Source: Parascedosporium putredinis
Taxonomy: Eukaryota; Ascomycota; Sordariomycetes; Microascales; Microascaceae
NCBI GenBank assembly: GCA_949357655.1
Contig: CASHTG010000019.1
Span: 992,001 to 1,056,000 of the forward strand
Direction: 5' to 3'
DNA length: 64,000 nucleotides
Positions 1-12,063 of this stretch are shown here, piece by piece (within the stretch, counting starts at the first letter, position 1; every line of letters starts with the position of its first letter). A program made the translations under genes and the position numbers. The notes below the pieces were generated by a model, which was not told the origin of the DNA, did not search any database, and saw only the letters and a program-made list of their open reading frames with translations.

Positions 1-2424
1 AAGCGCTGCATGTCGCTCATATCGCTCGTCATTGCGGCTTGATCACGAATTTGTCCGGCCATGAAATAGCAGTGGGGATCTGCCGCAGAACGATAATTGG
101 CTTCAGCGGGGATATATTTCAGAGGTTGGGGTTGTGCGATTTCAATCTCTGGGAAAGGGGTAGAATTGAAACGTGAACACGGCACAGGGATTGTTTCGTC
201 GCTCGGCGGGTGAATCGGGAAGGATCAATGGCCACCGTTGGCCATTAATACTAACAACGCGTTCCTGGTCTTGACCCTTTTCTCAACTCATCGCGGGACT
301 GGCCCCCTTCCGCCATTGTCTCCTCGGCGTGGGCGTGGAGAAGGCATACGAACACTCGTCTAGAAGCCCGAGAATCAATGCCCAGCCATCATCGAACACA
401 AGACGTTGTTACCGTTTGGGCGCGGATGACTCTCGCAATGCAGCGCTTCGGGCTTGCGGGTCAAAGACGCGGGTGGGAAGATGGGATGGGATAGGCGACT
501 TGGAATTGGGATGGGATGGGACCGAGCTCGACTGGAGCCGGGACTCGCCCGGGTCTGTGCGTGACCCTCGCTCGCCTCTTCAGCGCCGCAGCGTCTGTTC
601 GCACAATGGAACGGCATCCACCGGCCCTGCCTCTTGCATCAGCTGGGTGCACAGGTTCCCTCGCCGGCAACAGGTGAGGTGAGGTGCAGCCTCGGTGAAG
701 ATGCACCCGTCTGGTCTCCTGCTCATCTCTGTCTTGACTTTTCTTGTCTATATTATAGACCCTTCAACGATGGAAGGTTCCTATTTTGCTGCGTCACCGG
801 CTCAATTGGAAGGTGACCTAGCCCGTCTTCCTCGTTTATGGGTGAGCTATGCAGTATGGCGGATCAAAATAATCAAACCTCTGGTCTGATATCCCCCTCC
901 AGGGCTAGGTTGGTCGTAGCGCGGGAAGGTGAAGCAAGTAATAGTTGCTTATAGTAGTGTAGAGCTGGCTTCGACTCCACGGACGCTTTCTTGTGATTAA
1001 TTGGCCTTTGCGGCAATCGGCTTTTCTGGAAGGGGCGACTATTTCTGCTAGTGCGGGAGGATCATTCTGGTTCACTAACTCTTTTTTAAAAGTACCATCG
1101 AGGGTATATACCCAATATGTTCAAAAGAGCGAAGACAGGCATGACAATAACCATCAGAAAACCTAACCTTGAAGACCTCTTGAACGTAATTTTCTGTTCC
1201 TATTACCACCATGGTTGTTCGGTCAGATGGCCGTCACCGAATCGAGAGGGACTACCATAGAAGAATCACCATCACCAAGGAGTAATATAGCACGCTGGAA
1301 GCAATGCTCGACGAATACACCGTCGGAGAGGAGTTGAGTTAGTGGTTATCCTTGTGGAGGCGCTACTGCAGGAGGACGAGGTTCAGGAGGTGATCGATGG
1401 AGTGGGTAATCTTCATCACGAGATGGCTGCAAGGACCGAGGCGGAGAGTGGAGACAACATAAAAGGAGGACGGGTCTGCTGGACTGGCTACCAAGATTGG
1501 TCAATTTCCAATTCTGGTGGAAGGGTAGCCACCTTCTTTTTGGTTGGAATGGTATCCATTTTGCCATTGTATTATAGCCCATACCGTCCAGCATCAGTGA
1601 GATTGGGAACGGGGTCCATCTGACTCTGAAGGAGCTGCATCAGGTGTAGATTCGGAACAGAGAGGGGGCCTGGATAAAGTTGCATTTTTCGACATATCCA
1701 TTTCTTTTTCAACGCATTCATTTCTTGCTGGATGGACTATTCTTCCTCCTTGTCTTGTCTGCTGGAGTAGGATTTGCCTCAGTGCAATACTTCTTGCTTG
1801 TTGTTGGGAGGATTTCCCCGTCGTCATGAGGATTTCCTGGGGAGAAGCAGCCATCTGAAGGAGATTACCACTCCCAGGGACAAGACTTTTCCTCCCAATT
1901 TTTACGATGCAGGGGTTGCTTCCCCTCAGGGTTGCGGACTCCTGGAATATCGAGCGCCCGTCCCTTGCGGACTCGCATTGAGTCCGGGAGTTACTGTGTA
2001 CCAGCTTTCCTGACCCACCTCCCACCAAATGAGCCAATCATTGCACAGTGTTGTGGAAAATCAAAGGCACTGGTAACATACACACGGACCCATTGGCAAG
2101 AGACCGAGGTACCTGAGCTGCGCTCGTCCATATCCCTTTTTATGTCGATTTTCATCTTGGCGTATGCAATTGTACGCTTCTGTTAGTTTGGGGGAGGGAA
2201 AGGGAGGAGGGAGGAGGGGCCCCCTGGTAGTTCCCTAGAGTACACCTGCTGCTAGCGCTGCGGGTACCTCCCCTTTCCGGCACAGGCTTCCAGTACCAAG
2301 GCCTACTGGTCTTGCAAGTAGCCGCATCCTAGCTAGTCGCAAAATTTCCTGAGCCAGTCGCAAGTCGTCAATGGTTGCTGGAAGTCGAGGTGGTTGTCCG
2401 GAGCACTGGGCGACTTGGGCGACC

Positions 2425-2460
2425 AGCATGACCTGCAATACCAGCAATACCTGCAAGACC
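2425..2460. repeat. Four-copy 9-bp tandem repeat
   Basis: Four imperfect 9-base units lie head to tail (agcatgacc, tgcaatacc, agcaatacc, tgcaagacc), followed by a decayed fifth unit running into an A tract. This is non-coding low-complexity DNA in the region upstream of the gna-1 leader. Confidence 0.7.
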
Positions 2461-2499
2461 TGCAAAAAAAGGTGCAAGGCCTGCGGGAAGAAAGGGTCA

Positions 2500-2513
2500 A
2501 CGAAGTACTTCGT
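2500..2513. repeat. 14-bp perfect palindrome ACGAAGTACTTCGT
   Basis: A perfect inverted repeat about 970 bases upstream of the gna-1 start codon. Its 10-base core GAAGTACTTC recurs near 51440 in the gene-free region. It could be a binding site for a dimeric factor or chance; no function is assigned. Confidence 0.6.
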
Positions 2514-3468
2514 ACTTGTACTGCCGGCCCATGCCATGTTCATTCCTCGTTGTTCATTCCTCCTGATGAACCCTGAGCCCCCAGACAAATGTCGATTGGG
2601 AATTGGGAGCTCCGCCGCCTCCTCTCCTCGCTCACTCAGTCAAGACTCGTTTCTCTTCTCCACCTCCAATAATACCCCCAATAACCAGGACCCATCTTCA
2701 ACCCCGACCCGAAAAACCTCCCTCCTCGCTACGTGCACTCGCATTTCCTTCACCTTCCTCACCCTCTCTCGAACCAGACCGTGGAGCTCCCTTCACGAAG
2801 TCAATTGCTTCCTCGCGCCATCAACACCTCCAGCCCGTTTGAGAGCGAGATCCAACTCTGATTAAGCCCAAGGTGAGTCTTCGAGAGTACGAAACAACGC
2901 CTCGTTTTTTATTCAATCGCAATTGTTCTCTCGTCTCCTTCCGCGCTTCAGCTTTCGCCAGCAACTGGATTGGATTTGTGTGTGTGGTTTGGGTTGTGTG
3001 TGTCCAGACGGTGGTGCGATGCGTCCCTGGATCATTTCCCGCCCTTTGTTTCCGCCCACACCCCCGACACGGCAGCCAGTTTCTTCCTTCCTCCCTTTGA
3101 CACCAGGCTTTTGTAGAAGAAAGCTGCTCCCCATCCATCCTTCACACTTGAAACCGTTCTCATTGTGGTGTGTGGTTTGCCTACGGCTATTCCGTTTCGC
3201 ATCCATCATTCTTCAGCACACTTTATCTTTGTTCTATTTTTCCCTTCTCCCCTTTTCATCAGCCCGTTTCCTCCACCTCGAATCGCAAACTTGTCTTGTT
3301 TCGTCAAGCAATATCCTAATCACTGCCAGATTGTGTACCAGGTCTTCGTCGACAAAGCAAATACGCGCACCACGTCTGCCTTTCTGCGAGAAAACCAACT
3401 ACTCGCCTGTTCGATCACGCATCGTCTGCCTACCGAATTCCCCGAATAGTTAACACACCACCGACAAG

Positions 3469-4919
3469 ATGGGTTGTGGAATGAGCACGGAGGAGAAGGA
3501 GGGCAAGGCCCGCAACGAGGAGATCGAGAACCAGCTCAAGAAGGACAAGCTGATGCAGCGTAATGAGATCAAGATGCTTCTGTTGGGTACGGCGCTCTTC
3601 CTTTTTCGCAACCCACCCCGTCTACCATCTTGGCTCGTCCCCTTTTACGTGCTTGTTTGGCACGCCATCCAAAGTGTAGAAGTCGAGCCATCAGCTCTTG
3701 ACCGAAGAACACGAGGATGCGGAGCTCAACCAATGTTTTTGAACGGCCGAACTAACCTTCTTTCCTAATGATAGGTGCTGGTGAATCCGGAAAGTCCACC
3801 ATTCTCAAGCAAATGAAGCTCATTCACGAGGGCGGTTATTCGCGTGACGAGAGGGAATCCTTCAAGGAGATCATCTTCAGCAACACCGTCCAGTCCATGC
3901 GTGTCATTCTCGAAGCCATGGAAACCCTTGAGCTTCCCCTCGACGAGAAGCGCACTGAATACCACGTCCAAACCATCTTTATGCAACCCGCTCAGATCGA
4001 AGGCGACATCCTCCCCCTGAGGTCGGCAACGCTATCGAGGCGCTATGGAAGGACCGCGGTGTCCAAGAGTGCTTCAAGAGGTCTAGGAGTACCAGCTTAA
4101 CGACTCGGCGAGATAGTATGTTAACCCTTCCCGGCCCATCAATCCCTTTTCGCAGAAGGGCGGGTTCGAAGACCAAGGCGACTTGTGATTGTTTATTCCG
4201 GCTGCTAACTCTCCTGCCTACAGCTACTTCGACAACATTGCGAGGATTGCGGCGCCAGACTACATGCCCAACGATCAGGATGTGCTTCGGTCTCGTGTCA
4301 AGACGACGGGTATCACCGAGACGACATTCATTATTGGTGACCTGACCTACCGTATGTTCGATGTCGGTGGCCGGCGATCTGAGCGAAAGAAGTGGATCCA
4401 CTGCTTCGAGAACGTGACGACGATTCTTTTCCTTGTTGCCATTTCCGAGTACGATCAGCTTCTCTTCGAAGACGAGACCGTCAACCGCATGCAGGAGGCC
4501 CTCACGCTATTCGACTCCATCTGCAACTCGCGGTGGTTCATCAAGACATCCATCATTCTTTTCCTGAACAAGATTGATAGGTTCAAGGAGAAGCTTCCTA
4601 CGAGTCCCATGAAGAACTATTTCCCAGACTACGAGGGCGGAGATGACTATGCGGCCGCGTGCGACTACATCCTGAACCGTTTCGTCAGCCTGAACCAGCA
4701 CGAGACCAAGCAGATCTACACGCATTTCACCTGTGCGACAGACACCACCCAAATCCGGTTCGTCATGGCCGCTGTTAATGGTAAGTAAAAACAATGGATG
4801 TGTGCTAGAACACGGCTTGACGCTCGCCCCCAAGCGCAAGTCTGGCGACGAACAATAACTAACCCCAATGAATAGACATTATCATCCAAGAGAACCTCCG
4901 ACTCTGCGGTCTAATCTAA
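3469..4919 (+). CDS. gna-1: Heterotrimeric G-protein alpha subunit, GNA-1 (group I, Gi-like)
   Basis: Plasma-membrane GTPase that couples receptors to cAMP and MAPK signalling in growth, conidiation and mating. Exons 3469-3586, 3775-4115, 4224-4780 and 4876-4919 have consensus splice sites. The N terminus MGCGMS carries the myristoylation Gly2 and palmitoylation Cys3. The P loop GAGESGKST is split by intron 1, switch I has RVKTTG, NKxD is present as LNKID, and the C terminus CGLI keeps the Cys at -4. Exon 2 lacks one base in the C run at 4013-4017 and one G near 4086; adding both gives 353 aa, exactly the GNA-1 length. Switch II reads DVGGRRSE instead of the invariant DVGGQRSE: codon CGG (4370-4372) replaces the catalytic Gln (Gln204 in GNA-1 numbering). 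The identity is certain; the Arg may be real or an error. Confidence 0.97.
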
Positions 4920-7359
4920 GTTTGGCAACCTCGCGATACCCAACAGGGGATGGAAAAAATTACAGTTCGCTATACTCGCGTTTCCTTAATTATGAACAGG
5001 CTGGTTGAGTCTGGGGTCACCTGCTAGCCTACGAACACCCAACAACTTTCTTGTACCGAAAATCTCGACGATTCCCCGAATACCCGTGCTTGATCATGCT
5101 TCCGGCGAATCCGTTCATCCTTTGTTACCAATTTATTCTCCTTGTTTCTTTTTTTCAACCCCATTACAAGTTCAACTTGTGTGTGTGTCTGTGTGTCATG
5201 CGGAATACAGTCGCCAGTGAGGTTCAAAATATACCTTGGTCCTGGTTAAAACTAGGTTGTTTACAGCATATCTTTCCTTTTTCTTCGAGTTGTCACTTTT
5301 TTATCTTTTTTACTCGTTTCCTTGGTTCTCTAGTTCATATTTTTGCGAAGAGATGAGACGCGAAGGAAGGACGTTGACTTTGAGAGATGGAGACAGGAAG
5401 AAGGTCCTTTGTGTGGTGGTGTGTCGAAGGAGGGCATTCGCAGAGCGAACAGAGGGTGGGAGCTTGGGATGGAGAGACGTTTGCATCCCAAGGAGCGAAG
5501 CGAATCGGGGGCGCGTGCGCGTGTATGAGGAAACAAGGGGCGGTAACCTATTTTGTTTAATCACGACGGCCTTTCTACTTCCAGCTCAACTCTATTTTCC
5601 TTTGGTTATCATCCACTTGTACTGTAAGGAGCCATATGCTATTCCTTGATAGATTATTGACTCCTTGTCTGGGACAACCCACCATATCTCATCACGTAGC
5701 TGTTCCGGGTATATTCTGTCGCTATGTATCATTCACTTTGAACACCCTCCCACCTAGTTCAAACATGATCAATGGATGTATCCGCTGCCTCTTCTGGTCG
5801 CCACTACGTAGAGATCTGCCCTCGTTTCAGGGTGATGGAGTCTCGAACCTTTTTCCTATCCCCCTCCATGTCTCCCGACGTCTGGTTTCCCCAATTCCCG
5901 GTCAGACTGACCGCGGAAGTCGTGGTCTACGTCAAGGTTGCAAAAGGTATCTCTTGATCGTTTACCCATTATGTTCCAGGGCCCATCGGTTTCTTGTTGC
6001 GGGTCTTACAGCCACGAGCGCGCGCTGCGGCGTCTCCGGCCATAACCCTACCTAGGCCATTGGACCAACTTTATGTAGACGGCCCGCTATCAAGAGGGGC
6101 GTGTTATGTGAAGAAAGACACGATGTGGAAAGTGTAGCAAGGAAGAATTGCTCTAGGCATCTTCAGCTTGAGGTGGGGTTCTATTCTCCTATCGTGAAGA
6201 GAAGTGGGGGAGGGCAAGACAAGGTTTCCTCTCGTGCCCGGACTTTCCTTCTCCATCCCCACCGTGCCCCCCTCCCTTCTGTCATTCTTTCTAGATGAAA
6301 CAAAATGCCCCGGATAGGTGTGTCTGCGGATCAGGGTGCAAAAAGAAAAAAAAAAAAGGCGTGCGGGATCGACCGTCAGTGGGAAGTCGGGGTCCGGGAG
6401 TTTGGGGAAGGGGTGAGCCGCGGAGGGTTCATGCGGCTATATCGGAGGTTTTGGAATTTTTCTTTTTTTTTTTCCATGTTCTGCGGAATGCTTCTACACA
6501 TCACTGGCTCTCCTGGAAAATGCGAAACTGGAAGGAGGAGAGGAAAAGATGGCTTCCGGGAAACCAGAAAAGATCAGTGGGAAACCGAAATATCGGGTGT
6601 TTGTCTCATCTTTTTGACAGGGTTGATGGATCAATTCCATTGGAGAGGTATGTGGGGAGCAATTGCACATAATATGGATAATTGATAATGGGTCCATGTG
6701 ATAATAGGATATAGATATCTAGATGGAGAATTGACCATGATAAAGGGCAACAACAAGTTTTATAATGTTCATATTGTCTACATGTAAATGATGAGGAGAC
6801 CATAACTACACCAAACTTATCAACTTATCAATATCATTTATCACTCTGATGAGAACATTGAATGCCATCAATTGATCTGAATTCATCCCAGCTAGGTCTA
6901 ATCATAGTCTACAGACCACCTTAAGAGCACCTTATCCCCCTCACAACAAATTCTCCTTCTCATGATAAAAGTTTTATATCAATTACTTCACCTCTTCATT
7001 AGGATCCCCTTGTTGCCTCTGGTACTGTACCATAACAGTCAACCAATGCCCATTAGCTGATGTCAACTAAAGAGAGTAACAGCCATGTGAAGGAGAGAAA
7101 AGGGAAAACAAGATGCAGTGCACGAGGTCCTAATACAAGACCTATTATATGGGCAGACTCAGTATAAAGGGAGGAGGACTCAAATGGAGGAGGGTACTGA
7201 GGGCCAACGCCACAACGCCATCCTCGTATACATGTAGTAAAGAGAAGGTCTTTGCTCTGTGTGAAAGGAACAATCGAGAAGAAACGCCCCGCGAGAAGTC
7301 TGTTAGAAGAGCTTCTCTATCCCATCGGAAAGAAGTAGGAGGTTCTTAGGGGAGTGATA
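4920..7359. other. Gene-free interval between gna-1 and the DUF3716 gene
   Basis: This holds the 3' flanks of two convergent genes and no recognisable coding region. The stretch from about 6640 to 7140 is visibly AT-rich, with many GATAAT/ATATCAT-like words, unlike the flanks; it may be an old repeat decayed by repeat-induced point mutation. A-tract and T-tract runs occur near 6345 and 6465. Confidence 0.5.
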
Positions 7360-8905
7360 CTATGTCCCATCTTCCTCTCCTCCCTCCATTGAAGCATCAG
7401 GCACCGTGCCTGGTTCGCCGGTAATCTGTTGCCGAACCTGCACCCCGGGATGGGAGGTAGCCCTCAGGTCTTGTGCTCTATGGTGGTGCTGCTGCTGCTG
7501 GAGTTGGTGGTGCTGTTGATGTAGCTGATTCTCCGTCTGCACAATTTCTTCGTACTCGAGCATGCTGAGGACGAGCTGCTTCGCGGCGATCTCGACCTTG
7601 AGGAGCTGCCGTGCCTTCCTAGTCGTAGCTTCACGAGCTAATGCCATTGCCCGGTCCATCACAACCTTTGCCTCCGAGTCGTAGGGGACATGAGAGAGGG
7701 AAGGGTCGTGGGCGAGGACGCCTGGTGGCAGCTGAATCACACCCGCAGGTGCCAGCTGAGGAAGACCAAAGCTGGCGGCGGGGTTCGGGGCCGGTGGTAG
7801 CACCGCCGGTTGGTGGCCTTGGGGGTTGTTTGTTTCTATAAGGGAGTAGGACTTGTCAGCGAATCTAGCAAAAAAGAGACAGAAAATTTTTAAGTGGCAA
7901 CCCCCTTCAAAAGTGATGGGGAGGGGGCAGCTTGTTGCAAAGTACAATGGAAAGCAGCCTTGAGGGGGCGGATAAGAGGATTGACCATACCATGGAATGA
8001 ACATCTTGCGCCGCTGGCATTGTACCAGCAGTTCGCACAGCTACCACACATTTGGCCGTCGACGACGACACAGACGGTCCAAGGACCATGTCCCTTGTGA
8101 CAGTTCTTGCACGCGCTTGCTGCCTGCTGACCCGAGACGTGAGCCAGAAGAGCCTCGACGTTGCTACGTCGGACAAGGTTCAATTTTTGTTCCTTGCGTC
8201 TCTGCAGGGCTAGACGACGACCGGGTTGGCTCATGAGCCGCCTGGACAGAGTGCTTGCTGTCTGGTCAAGGTCGAGATTATCGTAGCCGCTCTCCTGGCG
8301 AACTCGGCCGCGGTTTGTACGGGACCGGGCGAGCCGGCGGCGGCAGCGGCAACACTCGCGGCAGCGGCAGCGGCGCCCACAGCATCCTGCATCTGCGCGT
8401 CCATCTCCTCCTGCTGGGCCAGGGAGGCGAACTGGGCCGCGGTGCTAAAAGCCTGGAGAGCCGGGTGGATGCTGGGGTCGGCGGCCGGAGGCAGGGCCGA
8501 GGCGGGATCGGAAGCCACGTCGGCAACGAGACCGAGCTGTCTCTGATGCTGCTGGACGCGATGGAGGGCGTGCGCGTCGTCGACGTCGGGGTTGCTGTCG
8601 TCCTCGTGGGAAGGAGGCGCGTCTGGATAGAGGTGGTGCTCGTGCTTCAGGTCGACCTGCTGGTGTTGGGGCTCGCCGTCGTGGATCTGGCGGTGTGACT
8701 CCTCGTGATCGTCGTGGTGCTGGTCGGGATCGGTGAGGTGGTCCTCGTCCGGCTGGTGGTGGTGCTGCAGCGCGTGGGCAGCTGCCGTGAGGTGGTCCAC
8801 GGCGTCCTGAATGACGGAGTCGGGTCGACTCGGAGGTCGCTGCTTGCTGGGTTTCGTGACTTTGTTGGCGCGGCCGCGCATTGAAGATCGCATTGAAGTT
8901 CGCAT
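7360..8905 (-). CDS. Fungal DUF3716 cysteine-rich protein with His-rich N-terminal region
   Basis: Function unknown. Two exons, 8905-7991 and 7835-7360; the intron has donor GTATGG and an acceptor TTATAG preceded by a GCTGAC branch site. The conserved part has the pattern C-x2-C-x9-C-x7-C-x2-C-x2-C-x8-C followed by SFH, with GHGPW and WYNASG between the cysteines. This matches the fungal DUF3716 family and looks metal-binding. The N-terminal half (residues about 40-110) is very rich in His, Asp, Gln and Glu, then comes an Ala-rich run. The C-terminal part contains a Gln/His-rich stretch after a probable helix. One base is missing near 8232; with it the protein is 463 aa. I chose Met at 8905 over 8971 because the upstream extension is Leu/Phe-rich and looks non-coding. 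A nuclear role is plausible but unproven. Confidence 0.75.
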
Positions 8906-10767
8906 TGGCCCGCCTCGAAGGCCAAGGGGAAAAGGGGAAGGGAAAAGCAAGACGCTCAAGGCCAAAGACAAAAAGATAAAAGAGAAGCTCCCCGGATAGC
9001 TGGATCCCTGGCAGTCCGTCCTGTCACCTCGTCGTTTTTGGTTGGAAATGGCGGGAACAGATGGAAGAAGATTTTGCCAGCTGGCCTGGGGTGGTGGGTG
9101 ATGGTGTGTTTTTTCTTCTCCCTTCGTCTCGCTCCTTGCTAGGAAGCTCTAATGTTATCCTTGGCAATGTTTTGATGCAAATCGTGCGTGAGCCAACCAT
9201 CTTGATCAGTCAGCATTGCTGAACTTTGTGGGTTTGTCATCATATCCTCCCGCCTCTTTCATGCACCCATAGCACCCACAGCACTTTCCTTCGCGGGACT
9301 GGCCAGTGACAAGAGCCTCACCGTCACTTTGAGGATATGTAAAGGCAGGAGCTGCTGGATTTTGCCAAGTTTACTGCTTTGCCTTTGCCTTCTTGGTTGT
9401 CCTATCTAGGCATGTCTAATCCTCTTTACTTCCTTAAATATAATGGATCTATATATCATGGATCCATGGATGGATGTATTATAAACCTAGAAGACTCTCT
9501 CAAGTCAGCTCTAGGTTAATACCTTTGGTGCTTGTCGCTCGGGATGAGGACACTGGCCAGCTATTTCGAGGTAAGGACCTGTTTTGAGTGTGGAGGGATG
9601 TATCCATCTCTGAGCAGTTCAAATGCTCCTCATTTTTCGTCATTTTGCCTCGAACTCAATATGCTTAACCCAGAAAGATGCAATGATCATTTGATGAACT
9701 CCAAGTTTTTCGGAAATCCCAACCTGGGGTTCGATAACAATGTAATTCAGGTTACCCCCTCGGTTGTATCTGCACTCTATCTTTGGTGGATGTGCTTGAT
9801 TAAATCCATTTTGATTAAGCTCCTAGCTTGGTGTACAGGGAACGATAGCTCCCCCTAGACGCTCAAGGAGCTGCCGAACCCCTCTGAAGGAGTGCATGAG
9901 GGAATGCAGGCATCTCTTTTAACACAGCCCAACGGCAAGAGCCCCTCCTTCCGATCTCAGACTGAGCTTGACTTGGCTCCCCTGCTGCCTGCAGCCACGA
10001 AAAGAAACTGCTCTCGTGATGGGTTCCACGACTGGCAAAAGCAGGGCTGCCATTCAAGCATCAATCAGATGTCCGCCAAGTCGAAAAGTAGGGTTACACG
10101 GCACAAAAACACATCAGCGCTTGGGGAGGAAACAGGATGGCCAGGCCAAAACGTATCTCGACCGTCTCGGCCGACCATTCTTGTCTTCTCGGTTGGTTGC
10201 ACGCTGGCAAAATACCCTCCAGGGTCTAGGGATGGGACAGGTTGGACGTCGGTGTACGAATCTGGCATGGCTCGGCGCCCACCTCTCCATTCCACGCAAA
10301 GTCCAAGCTGAGCAAAGGAAATGATTAGATCGCCCATCGGTATGTTAATGAAGATATTCTCCACCGCCAAAGGATGCACGAAATTTCCAGGATCTAAAGT
10401 AGCTAGGGGACGGGAGGAAAAAAAAAAACCGGAGATGATAATAATCATAATAGCGGGAATGAAAATAGTTGTGAAGCAAAATGTACTTATTTGATGGTCG
10501 GCACCTTTCCAATCTTCTGGAGTCGTTTCCTTTCGCAACTCCCGACGCGCTTCTATAGGAAGGACCACTTAGCGCATTGGCTTATATCTTGCTGCCTTCG
10601 CTGTTTTGTTCAGTCCTAGCAAAGTAGCCCACCCCTTCTCCTCCCCCATCTACACCCTCAGTCGTGCCTGACAGAGGACATAGATAAACAAGTCTCTCTC
10701 CCCGCCCAAAGCTTTCGACCCCCTCCCCTCCCCGCGTGCGACCAGGTCCCCCACCTCAAGAAGCAAA
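8906..10767. other. Intergenic, divergent promoters of the DUF3716 and DUF4419 genes
   Basis: No gene supported. A 108-codon open frame at 9532-9858 has no family resemblance and no coding-like context. The last 150 bases before 10768 are CT-rich, as in a fungal 5' leader. Confidence 0.5.
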
Positions 10768-11890
10768 ATGCCCGTCACAATCAAGCCGTCGGCCCACGAC
10801 GCATCGACTTACGGCGCCGCTTCGCACCTTCACAAGCCCGTCTCCTCAGCCGAGCGCCTCCTCAAGTACACCCTCGCGGATTCCAACAATGACTCTTCCC
10901 CTCCCAGAAAGATCGTCAAGAGCACGTATACGGCGCTCTCCTCCGATTCGCCACCCGCGTACTCCTCCAAGAACGGATTCGTCCACGCCTGCATTGAGGC
11001 ATACAACCAGCACCTCCATCTGCAGGTGAGGCCGGAAGATGTCTGGGTCGCGATCTTGACGCAGCTGAGCATCTACGTCAACGCCAACGCCGAAGAGCTG
11101 AGGCACATCTTTGTGAGCCATGATGAGAAGAAGGACCTGGAGCTTCTCGACGACGGCCTGGGCCTCGACTACACGAAATGGGACCACGGCGAACTCGCCT
11201 ACAGGATGACCAAGCTCATGGCCGGCGCTATCCACGACCCGGAATGGAGGAGTTGGATCCTGCCCGAGTTCTCGACCACGACCAAGGTGGATCAAGCGGT
11301 GGCAAGCGTGATCTTCATGGGGACCTTGCAAAAGTACTTTACGTATGCGTGGGGCACGAGATGCGGTCTGCCCTCCGTCACGCTTCTGGGCACCGCGCAA
11401 GATTGGCGGAGGATACGCGACAAGTGCAAAGCTCGCCTCCCGTTACTTGGCCCCCAGTGCGAGCAATGGCTATCCGTGCTGGAGCCTGTTCTCGACGGTT
11501 TCGTACAGAGCTTCAAGGCTCCTGAATCAGAAGAAACCATCTCCTTTGGCAACGCATCGTTAATACCCACCTTCCCAATGGAAGCGGCACGACTACCTAC
11601 TCTGGCTGGATCATGTCGTTTTGTTACTGGAGCGAGGAGGGAGTGTGCTTGCACCCTCGAAGCGGGGCCTCACCGACGACACTAGACTCAAGTACAATGC
11701 GCTTCCGGTAGGGTTCACAAAGGTGCCCGTTACCTTGATAGTCGGCCTTTCCGCAGTTCGCGTCGAGATGGTCGCAGGGTCCCTGTGCTTCAGGGCGTCG
11801 GATTCGCGCGCGACGACCCGAAAGGGAGGAAAGCACAAGGACCTCGATACTCTCCAGCCAGAGACGGGATGGATCATGTACGAGACGTAG
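10768..11890 (+). CDS. DUF4419 family protein
   Basis: Uncharacterised family common in filamentous fungi and some other eukaryotes; biochemical role unknown. Single exon. Family signatures appear in order: FVHACIEAYNQHLHL and VWVAILTQLSIYVN (residues about 70-105), then YAWGTRCGLPSVTLLG, then YSGWIMSFCYWSEEG, then a C-terminal VGFTKVPV segment. Two single-base losses break the frame: one T in the run at 11545-11547, which restores an FWQRI motif, and one G in the run at 11664-11667. With both restored the protein is 374 aa, ending at the TAG at 11888. No signal peptide or membrane segment is visible. It is convergent with CDC123, with only about 170 bases between the two stops. Confidence 0.85.
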
Positions 11891-12063
11891 TTTGAGCAAT
11901 GGGGGCTTTATTGTTGGTTTTAATAATCCCCCTGGCATTACGAGTTATGACCATCATGAGAGCGGGCATTATTTTTACGTCGTGTTTCAGTTTCGGTTCA
12001 GAGGCGTAGAATCCGTGCTGTTATCTATATACGTTGCGATTCTCCCCTTCGCCCGTTCTCTTG

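Larger units (their letters stand above)
1..3468. other. Gene-free left end and gna-1 leader
   Basis: I see no supportable gene here: the open frames are short, overlap on both strands and match no family I know. The last 600-800 bases, rich in C and T, probably form the long 5' leader of the Galpha gene that starts at 3469. A good donor (GTGAGT) at 2873 directly after a pyrimidine-rich stretch suggests a leader intron, but I cannot place its acceptor with certainty (a CTGCCAG ending near 3329 is one candidate). Several short upstream ATGs lie in this stretch. Confidence 0.5.

Noticed and set aside
900..990. Possible tRNA (GGCTTCGACTCC resembles a B box)
   Set aside because: No matching A box, anticodon arm or acceptor stem pairs could be drawn.
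4155..4180. GGGTTCGAAGACC, B-box-like
   Set aside because: It lies within the third-exon-preceding intron of gna-1 and has no cloverleaf partner sequences.
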